In this document: positions 1 to 4,672 of the stretch, piece after piece
Layout: each line of letters begins with the position of its first letter
Position numbering within the stretch: position 1 is the first letter of the stretch
Assembly (NCBI GenBank): GCA_030590525.1
Contig: JAUUYI010000164.1
Span: 1-5,603, forward strand
Reading direction: 5' to 3'
Origin: Sedimenticola sp.
Lineage (GTDB): Bacteria > Pseudomonadota > Gammaproteobacteria > Chromatiales > Chromatiaceae
DNA length: 5,603 bases
Position numbers and translations under genes: made by a program
The notes under the pieces: generated by a model
Told to the model about the DNA's origin: nothing
Databases searched by the model: none
The model's input: only the letters and a program-made list of their open reading frames with translations

Positions 1-1
1 C

Positions 2-19
2 CTCCGGGCCTGCCCGGGG
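2..19. other. GC-rich hairpin at window edge
   Basis: Bases 2-8 can pair with 13-19 (seven pairs including one T-G wobble) around a four-base loop. No T-run follows, so it is not a convincing intrinsic terminator. It may belong to whatever gene lies upstream of the window, or to the REP cluster that follows. Confidence 0.3.
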
Positions 20-29
20 CCGCGCGTTG

Positions 30-55
30 GTTGGGGTGCGCTTGCCAACCCCAAC
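30..55. repeat. REP-like hairpin, copy 1
   Basis: GTTGGGGT at 30-37 is the reverse complement of ACCCCAAC at 48-55, giving an 8-bp stem with a 10-base loop. The same stem recurs exactly 50 bases downstream. The GTTGGGGT...ACCCCAAC core resembles dispersed REP-type palindromes that I know from many proteobacterial genomes. Its position just upstream of a RAYT remnant supports a REP identity. Confidence 0.7.
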
Positions 56-79
56 ATCTTCGGCCTTATGCTACGATCT

Positions 80-105
80 GTTGGGGTTCGCAAGCTCACC
101 CCAAC
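80..105. repeat. REP-like hairpin, copy 2
   Basis: GTTGGGGT at 80-87 pairs with ACCCCAAC at 98-105 around a 10-base loop, and CCTACA follows the stem. It has the same stem as the hairpin at 30-55 but a different loop (TTCGCAAGCT against GCGCTTGCCA). The two copies are in the same orientation, as in small REP clusters next to RAYT genes. Confidence 0.7.
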
Positions 106-130
106 CTACACGCGAAGGGATTGCGCCGCT

Positions 131-273
131 ATGCGGTATCGTTGGGCATTCATCGAGGGGCGACTTACTTCTTCACGGTCAACCTTGCGGTACACTCAAG
201 CCGCCTGTTGGTTGATCGGGTCGATGATCTGCGCCCACGGTGGACGAATTGGGTCTGCTGGTGCATCGGATAA
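131..273 (+). pseudogene. Frameshifted N-terminal remnant of a REP-associated tyrosine transposase (RAYT)
   Basis: RAYTs are small single-strand transposases of the Y1/HUH class that mobilise or process REP hairpins. Here the frame opening at ATG 131 reads MRYRWAFIEG. The +1-shifted frame, from about 157, continues as GATYFFTVNLA, then RLLVDRVDDLR up to base 234, and stops at TAA 271. Joined, these match the typical RAYT start (YRR...I-G-ATYFFTVNLA...LL.D.VD.LR). The shift falls in the G-run at 157-160 and is explained by loss of one base. The catalytic part, with the HxH motif and the tyrosine, is absent; a VLP..H trace at 274-291 is too weak to count. A full gene would be roughly 150-180 codons, so this is a decayed relic. 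The REP-like hairpins directly upstream fit the usual RAYT/REP arrangement. The family call rests on remembered consensus, not on an alignment. Confidence 0.68.
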
Positions 274-437
274 GTGCTGCCAGGTAACCACGCAAGGTAG
301 CGAATAGCGTACTTGCTTGACGCACCTCAACCGATGGGTGGGTATCTTCCGGGTACAGTGGCCAGGAGGTTCGTAAATCTATCTCATCCAGACAGTCCAC
401 CTGTCACATTACCGGCGCAGACCGGGTGGCAGGGAAG
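274..437. other. Gene-free stretch upstream of the aldolase
   Basis: No convincing reading frame, RNA gene or strong terminator is visible here. A small 5-bp hairpin (GACAG 391-395 with CTGTC 401-405) and a TTGACG hexamer at 317-322 occur. The best -10 partner of the hexamer, TATCTT 343-348, is 20 bases away, which is too far for a good sigma70 promoter. Part of the stretch may be decayed transposase sequence. Confidence 0.5.
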
Positions 438-446
438 TGTTAAACT
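438..446 (+). promoter_or_regulatory. Possible extended -10 promoter of fbaB
   Basis: TGTTAAACT matches the TGnTATAAT extended -10 form with TAAACT (4 of 6) as the hexamer. No good -35 is seen at 16-18 bases. Transcription would begin near 453 and leave a leader of about 35 bases before the aldolase ATG at 488. The same TGnTAAACT string occurs ahead of hfq. Confidence 0.3.
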
Positions 447-487
447 CACAGGTCGGGATGAGAGTTGCTCAATGGGAAGAGGGGAAA

Positions 488-1540
488 ATGACAGATATCC
501 AGCATCTTTTAAACGCTGAGGCCGAGTATTTACTGGGCCACCAGAGCCACACGTTCAATGCCGATACCCTGCACTTGCCGGGTCCCGATTACGTGGACCG
601 GGTGATGGCGGCCAAGGCACTCAAGCCCGGTGTTCTACGTTCCATGCAATGCCTGTTCAATTCAGGCCGGTTGGCGGGTACTGGTTACCTTTCCCTGCTG
701 CCGGTGGATCAGGGCATAGAACATTCAGGCGGCGCCAGTTTTGCCCCCAACCCCGCTTATTTTGACCCGGCCCATATTGTGGAACTGGCCATCGAAGGTG
801 GTTGCAATGCGGTGGCGTCCACCCTGGGCGTATTACATTCTGTGGCCAGGCAGTATGCCCATAAGATCCCCTTCCTGGTCAAGATCAACCATAACGAGAT
901 CCTGAGTTATCCGCCCATCTATGATCAGACCCTGTTTGCATCGGTGGACCAGGCATTCGACATGGGCGCCGTAGCAGTGGGTGCGACCATCTACTACGGT
1001 TCCCACGAATCACGCCGCCAGATCCAGGAGATCAGCGAAGCCTTTGCCCATGCCCATGAACTGGGCATGGTCACCGTGCTGTGGGCTTACCTGCGTAATC
1101 CGGCATTCAAAAAAGATGGCGTTGATTACCATACCGCTGCGGATTTGACCGGGCAGGCCAATCACATGGCCGCCACCATCAATGCCGATATCGTCAAGCA
1201 GAAACAGGCAGTGGGCAATGGTGGCTACAGGGCGATCAATTTTGGCAAGACCCACGACAAGGTCTATTCAGACCTGACCACCGAGCATCCCATCGACCTG
1301 GTGCGCTACCAGGTGGCCAACTGCTTCATGGGCCGTGCCGGCCTGATTAATTCCGGCGGCGCCTCCAGTGGTTCCAACGATCTGGCGCAGGCGGTGCGCA
1401 CGGCAGTTATCAACAAGCGTGCCGGTGGCATGGGTATGATTTCCGGGCGCAAGGCTTTTCAACGGCCCATGGAAGAAGGTGTGCAACTGCTGAACGCGAT
1501 ACAGGATGTTTATCTTGATCAGGGTATTACTATCGCCTAG
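488..1540 (+). CDS. fbaB: Class I fructose-bisphosphate aldolase (FbaB/DhnA type)
   Basis: This enzyme cleaves fructose 1,6-bisphosphate to dihydroxyacetone phosphate and glyceraldehyde 3-phosphate, or runs in reverse in gluconeogenesis, through a Schiff base and without metal. It is cytosolic. The 350-residue product has the length of E. coli FbaB and shares its signature runs: [66 protein letters not shown] and INKRAGGMG. The likely Schiff-base lysine is Lys237 in ADIVKQK, a single-chain TIM-barrel position. ATG 488 is chosen because it yields the family start MTDIQ and has AGAGGGG just upstream (478-484). The frame stays open back to 437, but the extra 17 residues do not belong to the family. 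It stands alone, not with other glycolytic genes; its stop overlaps a perfect Shine-Dalgarno for a possible small ORF. In E. coli fbaB is favoured under gluconeogenic growth; that role here is inference. Confidence 0.96.
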   Translation: MTDIQHLLNAEAEYLLGHQSHTFNADTLHLPGPDYVDRVMAAKALKPGVLRSMQCLFNSGRLAGTGYLSLLPVDQGIEHSGGASFAPNPAYFDPAHIVELAIEGGCNAVASTLGVLHSVARQYAHKIPFLVKINHNEILSYPPIYDQTLFASVDQAFDMGAVAVGATIYYGSHESRRQIQEISEAFAHAHELGMVTVLWAYLRNPAFKKDGVDYHTAADLTGQANHMAATINADIVKQKQAVGNGGYRAINFGKTHDKVYSDLTTEHPIDLVRYQVANCFMGRAGLINSGGASSGSNDLAQAVRTAVINKRAGGMGMISGRKAFQRPMEEGVQLLNAIQDVYLDQGITIA

Positions 1541-1554
1541 GAGGCTGTCGGGTT

Positions 1555-1710
1555 ATGGTGTTCAACCGGTTTGCCGCTCCTGCAAAACCGGCACTTCCGC
1601 CATCCCAACAATTTACCCCTCATCCACACGATTATCGCCATGAACCAACCGGTAGCAGGTTTGGAATTCACCGAATACGGGGTTTATACTTCCCGGCCGC
1701 ATGTCTGTAG
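1555..1710 (+). CDS. Possible 51-residue small ORF between fbaB and miaA
   Basis: The fbaB stop (TAG 1538-1540) is embedded in a perfect AGGAGG at 1539-1544, and an ATG lies 10 bases further on at 1555. The frame runs without a stop for 51 codons and ends at TAG 1708-1710, overlapping the first 10 bases of miaA. The product is rich in Pro, His and Arg, has no membrane segment or recognisable domain, and I know no homologue. Its composition looks more like non-coding sequence than like the neighbours. An open frame of this length is not rare by chance, but the perfect SD and the overlap with miaA suggest it may be translated and coupled to miaA. It could equally be a leftover SD and a chance frame. 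Confidence 0.3.
   Translation: MVFNRFAAPAKPALPPSQQFTPHPHDYRHEPTGSRFGIHRIRGLYFPAACL
1566..1591 (+). other. Hairpin after fbaB without T-run
   Basis: CCGGTTTGC (1566-1574) pairs with GCAAAACCGG (1582-1591) with one bulged A and a 7-base loop. The stem is good, but no T-tract follows, so intrinsic termination is doubtful. It may protect the 3' end of fbaB mRNA or attenuate read-through into miaA. Confidence 0.35.
1661..1690 (+). promoter_or_regulatory. Sigma70-type promoter for miaA
   Basis: TTGGAA at 1661-1666 and TATACT at 1685-1690 are separated by 18 bases; they match the -35 and -10 consensus at 4 and 5 of 6 positions. A start about 7 bases after the -10 falls near 1697, only 3-5 bases before the miaA ATG. 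This would make a nearly leaderless transcript and fits the lack of a Shine-Dalgarno before miaA. Confidence 0.55.
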
Positions 1711-2651
1711 ATACCGCTGCCGCGCGTAAGCCGGCCATATTCCTGATGGGCCCCACTGCCTCCGGCAAGACCGAGCTGGCGATCGAGCTGGTGCAGTCGC
1801 TGCCCTGTGAGATCATCAGTGTGGACTCTGCGCTGGTCTACCGGGGACTGGATATCGGCACTGCCAAGCCGGATACGGCTGAGCTGGCTCTGGCCCCCCA
1901 TCGCCTGATCGATATATGTGACCCGACCGAGGTCTATTCCGCCGCCCGTTTTCGTGACGATGCCCTGCGGGAGATGGCAGGGATCACCGCCGCCGGCCGG
2001 ATCCCGCTGCTGGTTGGTGGCACCATGCTCTATTTTCGTGCCCTGGAACAGGGGCTATCCATGCTTCCGGCCGCCGATCCGGGTATCAGGGCGGATCTGG
2101 AACAGGAGGCGGCCCGGGTGGGCTGGGTGGGGATGCACAGGCGATTGGCGGAGGTGGATCCGGAAGCGGCGGCACGTATACACCCCAACGATCCGCAGCG
2201 GATTCAGCGGGCCCTGGAGGTATACCGGTTGACTGGGAAACCCCTGTCCCGGTTGCAGGGAAGGAGGCGTGTGCACCCGTTCCCATACCTCCTGGTAAAG
2301 TTGGCCCGCGCCCCGCGGGAGCGATCACTGTTGCACCGGCGGATCGAGCTGCGGTTCCAGCGTATGTTGGAGCAGGGATTCGAACAGGAGGTACGCCAAC
2401 TGCTGGCTCGCGGGGATCTGTCACCAGAGATGCCGTCCATGCGGCTGGTCGGTTACCGGCAGATGGTCAAGTATCTGCTGGGGGAGTGGGAACGGGAGAA
2501 TATGATCGAAAAAGGGGTGGTGGCGACCCGCCAGCTGGCCAAGCGGCAGTTTACCTGGTTGCGGTCGGAGCCGGACCTCCACTGGCTGGATGAAGAGGCA
2601 GGAAATATATCGCTGCAGGCCTTGAAAATCATTCACTCCGCCTTCAATTAA
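1701..2651 (+). CDS. miaA: tRNA dimethylallyltransferase MiaA
   Basis: MiaA transfers the dimethylallyl group of DMAPP to N6 of A37 in tRNAs that read codons beginning with U. This is the first step to ms2i6A, which steadies codon-anticodon pairing. The 316-residue protein has the P-loop GPTASGKT at 17-24, then [17 protein letters not shown] at 41-57 (Asp42 is the probable catalytic base), the VGGTMLYF segment at 105-112, [14 protein letters not shown] at 161-174, VGYRQM near 250-255 and [14 protein letters not shown] at 275-288. These are the family motifs in order and at usual length. ATG 1701 is the only possible family start: no start codon lies in frame between it and the in-frame TAG at 1653, and the next Met (residue 16) would cut into the first beta strand. 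No ribosome binding site precedes it; a promoter sits almost on top of the start and a small ORF overlaps it. hfq follows after a 304-base gap that holds a mobile-like repeat. Confidence 0.97.
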   Translation: MSVDTAAARKPAIFLMGPTASGKTELAIELVQSLPCEIISVDSALVYRGLDIGTAKPDTAELALAPHRLIDICDPTEVYSAARFRDDALREMAGITAAGRIPLLVGGTMLYFRALEQGLSMLPAADPGIRADLEQEAARVGWVGMHRRLAEVDPEAAARIHPNDPQRIQRALEVYRLTGKPLSRLQGRRRVHPFPYLLVKLARAPRERSLLHRRIELRFQRMLEQGFEQEVRQLLARGDLSPEMPSMRLVGYRQMVKYLLGEWERENMIEKGVVATRQLAKRQFTWLRSEPDLHWLDEEAGNISLQALKIIHSAFN

Positions 2652-2672
2652 AAGGCTCTTGGCGCAGAATGT

Positions 2673-2684
2673 GCCTCAGCCCGG
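2673..2684. repeat. Left direct repeat, possible target-site duplication
   Basis: GCCTCAGCCCGG here is repeated exactly at 2820-2831. The two copies bracket a sequence with inverted ends. If the duplication is taken as 11 bases (2673-2683), the element between the copies has exactly symmetrical GAATGGC...GCCATTC termini. Confidence 0.6.
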
Positions 2685-2819
2685 AATGGCACTTACTTAA
2701 GCTTAAAAGCCCCGTCATTGCGAGCGTAGCGTGGCAATCTCTCTGGTCGTGCTGCGGGGTTCTGGAGATTGCTTCGTGCCTCGCAATGACGACTATTTTT
2801 GTTTAAGTAAGCGCCATTC
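2684..2819. mobile_element. MITE-like element between miaA and hfq
   Basis: The ends GAATGGCACTTACTTAAGC (2684-2702) and, on the other strand, GAATGGCGCTTACTTAAAC (2819-2801) agree at 17 of 19 positions. The 136 bp between the outer edges have no coding capacity and are bracketed by an 11-12 bp direct repeat. Terminal inverted repeats, small size, absence of a transposase and an apparent target duplication are the marks of a miniature inverted-repeat transposable element. Duplications of this length are known from IS4-type transposases, but the parent cannot be named from here. A separate palindrome (2713-2791) lies inside. The element separates miaA from hfq and probably supplies a strong RNA fold in any read-through transcript. 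Confidence 0.65.
2713..2791. repeat. Inner palindromic repeat (CGTCATTGCGAG family)
   Basis: CGTCATTGCGAG (2713-2724) is the exact reverse complement of 2780-2791. A second pair, GCAATCTC (2734-2741) and GAGATTGC (2765-2772), pairs further in. The result is an imperfect long hairpin with a loop of about 23 bases. Short palindromes with this CGTCATTGCGAG...GCAATCTC theme are scattered through many bacterial genomes, as I recall. On the + strand ACTATTTTTGTTT follows the stem, so it could act as a weak terminator after miaA. Confidence 0.7.
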
Positions 2820-2831
2820 GCCTCAGCCCGG
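2820..2831. repeat. Right direct repeat, possible target-site duplication
   Basis: Exact second copy of GCCTCAGCCCGG from 2673-2684. Flanking bases on both sides differ between the copies (T against C on the left, A against G on the right), so the repeat is sharply bounded, as expected of a target-site duplication. Confidence 0.6.
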
Positions 2832-2866
2832 GGTAAAGTCGTAGAATGGGGCTCTATTTTCTTGTG

Positions 2867-2875
2867 TGCTAAACT
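2867..2875 (+). promoter_or_regulatory. Possible extended -10 promoter of hfq
   Basis: TGCTAAACT fits the TGnTATAAT extended -10 pattern, with no clear -35 at the proper distance. A start near 2882 would give a leader of about 74 bases before the hfq ATG. It lies downstream of the MITE-like element, so hfq could be expressed independently of miaA. Confidence 0.33.
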
Positions 2876-2907
2876 GACCTCTGTCGGGAGCGCCAGCTGT
2901 GATTGAA

Positions 2908-2919
2908 TCAGGATCCTGA
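2908..2919. promoter_or_regulatory. Perfect 12-bp dyad in the hfq leader
   Basis: TCAGGATCCTGA reads the same on both strands. It lies about 26 bases downstream of the proposed hfq start point. It could be an operator half-site pair for a dimeric regulator; without a loop it would fold poorly in RNA. It may also be chance. Confidence 0.25.
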
Positions 2920-2931
2920 CCGATGACCACT

Positions 2932-2952
2932 AGAGAAAACAATAAGGAGAAC
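2932..2952 (+). promoter_or_regulatory. A-rich hfq leader with RBS and ARN triplets
   Basis: The Shine-Dalgarno AAGGAGA (2944-2950) lies 5 bases before ATG 2956 and fixes that start. It is preceded by AGA-GAA-AAC-AAT-AAG, in which AAC-AAT-AAG form three consecutive A-R-N triplets, the pattern bound by the distal face of Hfq. E. coli Hfq is known to bind its own leader and lower its translation; the same feedback here is inferred from this layout. Confidence 0.5.
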
Positions 2953-2955
2953 CGT

Positions 2956-3210
2956 ATGTCCAAAGGGCAAAGCTTACAAGACCCCTTTCTGAATACCCTG
3001 CGCAAAGAGCGTGTGCCGGTATCGATCTTCCTGGTGAACGGGATCAAGTTACAGGGGCAGATCGAGTCCTTCGACCAGTTCGTGGTGTTGTTGAAAAATA
3101 CGGTCAGCCAGATGGTTTACAAGCATGCCATCTCTACAGTGGTTCCGGCTCGGAATGTCCGGCTGCCAACCAACCAGCCCGAAGATTCAAGCGAAGCAGG
3201 TAATTTTTGA
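2956..3210 (+). CDS. hfq: RNA chaperone Hfq
   Basis: Hfq is a hexameric Sm-like ring that helps small RNAs pair with mRNAs and affects RNA decay. The 84 residues open with [13 protein letters not shown] and contain the Sm1 region ([27 protein letters not shown], about 20-46) and the Sm2 motif [10 protein letters not shown] (55-64). Proximal-face residues Gln8, Gln41, Phe42, Lys56 and His57 are kept. The rim patch is RKER at 16-19 against RRER in E. coli, and distal-face residue 25 is Phe rather than Tyr. The C-terminal tail is about 18 residues shorter than in E. coli (102 aa) and ends in an acidic Glu/Asp/Ser stretch. ATG 2956 is chosen over the in-frame ATG at 2923 because it yields the family N-terminus and follows AAGGAGA; the longer form would add 11 atypical residues with no RBS. 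hflX follows after 66 bases, probably on the same transcript. Confidence 0.97.
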   Translation: MSKGQSLQDPFLNTLRKERVPVSIFLVNGIKLQGQIESFDQFVVLLKNTVSQMVYKHAISTVVPARNVRLPTNQPEDSSEAGNF

Positions 3211-3233
3211 AGGCTGGCCAGAGGAGCCCGCCA

Positions 3234-3284
3234 ATGATACGTAGATACAACAGGAGAGGTGCAGCAGTGGTGAGGGATGTTTGA
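3234..3284 (+). CDS. Possible Arg-rich leader mini-ORF overlapping hflX
   Basis: The SD-like GAGGAG at 3221-3226 is 7 bases before ATG 3234. The frame gives the 16-residue peptide MIRRYNRRGAAVVRDV and stops at TGA 3282-3284, 8 bases inside hflX. Five of 16 residues are Arg, four of them encoded by AGA or AGG, while CGN codons dominate in the neighbouring genes by eye. hflX itself has no well-spaced SD, so ribosomes that finish the mini-ORF could restart at ATG 3277. That such a short ORF is real, and that it regulates anything, is inference. Confidence 0.33.
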   Translation: MIRRYNRRGAAVVRDV

Positions 3285-4560
3285 TCGCCCCAAGGTCGGA
3301 GAGAAAGCGGTATTGGTGCATGTGGATATCGGGACCCGTCCCGATGCCGATGAGATAGCCGAGTTTGAAGAGTTGGCGCTCTCCGCGGGTGCCCGGTCGA
3401 TGGCGATGGTGATGGGTAATCGGCGTTCTCCGGACCCCCGCCTCTACATTGGGCGTGGTAAGGCCGAAGAGGTTAAGTCGGCCGTGGTCGCTGAAGGCGC
3501 AGAACTGGTCATTTTCAACCATTCCCTTTCCCCCAGCCAGGAGCGAAACCTGGAGCGGGAGTTCGAGTGCCGGGTGGTAGATAGAACCGGGCTGATCCTG
3601 GATATCTTTGCTCAGCGGGCGCGCTCTTTCGAGGGCAAGTTGCAGGTGGAACTGGCCCAGCTCAGGCATCTTTCCACCCGCCTGGTGCGTGGCTGGACCC
3701 ATCTGGAGCGTCAGAAGGGTGGTATCGGCCTGCGTGGTCCAGGTGAGACCCAGCTGGAGACCGACCGCCGTCTGCTCAACAATCGGATCGCCCAGATCCG
3801 GCGCCGGTTGGAGAAGGTGGAGAGCCAGCGGGGGCAGGGGCGTCGCGCACGCAACAAGGCAGAGGTGCCCACGGTCTCCCTGGTAGGGTACACCAATGCG
3901 GGTAAATCCACGCTGTTCAACCGTCTGACCAATTCTGGCGTGTTTGTGGCCGACCAACTGTTTGCGACCCTGGATCCGACCTTGCGGCGGGTGGACCTGC
4001 CTGGGCAGGGCTCTCTGGTGCTGGCGGATACCGTGGGGTTTATCTCCCAGCTGCCTCACGAACTGGTGTCAGCATTCAAATCCACCCTGCAGGAGACTGC
4101 AGAGGCATCCCTATTGCTGCATGTCATCGATGCCGCGAGCCCGCAACGGATGGCATGTGTTGCGGAGGTGAATGAGGTGCTGAAACAGATCGGTGCAGAC
4201 GAACTGCCCCAGATCGCGATCTACAACAAGATCGACCTGATAGAGGGTGGAGAGCCCCACCTGGAGCGGGGAGAGGATGGGTTGCCCCGGCGCGTCTGGC
4301 TCTCCGCCCGGGATGGCGCGGGGGTGGATCTGCTGCTTCAGGCCCTGGAGGAGTATTTTCATCAGGCCCATGTCAGAAAGCAACTGCGTCTCGGTCCAAC
4401 GGATGGGCGTATGCGGGCACGGCTGTTCGAATTGGGCAAGGTAATCATGGAACAGGAAACCGATGACGGGGGCTGGGAGCTGGAAGTGGAATTCTCCCAA
4501 AAGGTGTTCGAACAGCTCAGTCGCCAGGAGGAAACACTGGGGCAGCGGCTGATTGCCTGA
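3277..4560 (+). CDS. hflX: Ribosome-splitting GTPase HflX
   Basis: HflX binds ribosomes, splits stalled 70S particles under heat or antibiotic stress, and hydrolyses GTP. The product has 427 residues (426 in E. coli). The N-terminal HflX domain covers about 1-190 and contains GRGKAEE, LSPSQERNLE, DRTGLILDIFAQRA, the run from LVRGWTHLERQKGGIG to GPGETQLETDRR, and an Arg-rich helix linker (RRRLEKVESQRGQGRRAR). The G domain follows: G1 GYTNAGKST at 204-212, a TLDPT switch I segment, G3 DTVGF at 251-255, G4 NKID at 317-320 and G5 SA at 343-344. A small C-terminal domain closes the protein. ATG 3277 is forced by the in-frame TGA at 3271 and gives the family start MFDR. The nearest strong SD, AGGAGAGG at 3252-3259, is 17 bases away, and GAGGG touches the ATG directly, so initiation may depend on coupling to the upstream mini-ORF. 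No terminator is seen after the gene. Confidence 0.97.
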   Translation: MFDRPKVGEKAVLVHVDIGTRPDADEIAEFEELALSAGARSMAMVMGNRRSPDPRLYIGRGKAEEVKSAVVAEGAELVIFNHSLSPSQERNLEREFECRVVDRTGLILDIFAQRARSFEGKLQVELAQLRHLSTRLVRGWTHLERQKGGIGLRGPGETQLETDRRLLNNRIAQIRRRLEKVESQRGQGRRARNKAEVPTVSLVGYTNAGKSTLFNRLTNSGVFVADQLFATLDPTLRRVDLPGQGSLVLADTVGFISQLPHELVSAFKSTLQETAEASLLLHVIDAASPQRMACVAEVNEVLKQIGADELPQIAIYNKIDLIEGGEPHLERGEDGLPRRVWLSARDGAGVDLLLQALEEYFHQAHVRKQLRLGPTDGRMRARLFELGKVIMEQETDDGGWELEVEFSQKVFEQLSRQEETLGQRLIA

Positions 4561-4569
4561 AGAAGTTGC

Positions 4570-4598
4570 TTGCCCCGCTTACTCAACCCCCCTAAAAT
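4570..4598 (+). promoter_or_regulatory. Possible sigma70 promoter for hflK
   Basis: TTGCCC (4570-4575) and TAAAAT (4593-4598) are 17 bases apart, matching the consensus at 4 and 5 of 6 positions. Transcription would begin near 4605, about 68 bases before the hflK start. This would let hflK and a presumed downstream hflC be expressed apart from hflX, although read-through is also likely. Confidence 0.45.
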
Positions 4599-4672
4599 CA
4601 CCCTTTCGCCCGGATCTTCGTACAGGGAGTTCCGACGTAACCGAACCTACTGATGAAAACTGGAGTACTCTA

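Noticed and set aside
317..348. TTGACG ... TATCTT as a promoter for fbaB
   Set aside because: The 20-base spacer is outside the usual 16-18 range, and the site lies 140 bases upstream of the gene.
437..487. 17-residue N-terminal extension of the aldolase
   Set aside because: FbaB proteins begin at MTDI, and ATG 488 has its own A/G-rich ribosome binding site. The proposed -10 element would also overlap the extension.
2923..2955. 11-residue extension of Hfq from an in-frame ATG
   Set aside because: No ribosome binding site precedes ATG 2923, while AAGGAGA lies before ATG 2956, which gives the usual family start.
3187..4059. A 290-codon open frame on the minus strand
   Set aside because: It lies almost wholly antisense to hflX, whose motifs are complete. 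The translation (rich in Gln, His, Pro, Gly) has no recognisable domain. It is a codon-bias shadow.
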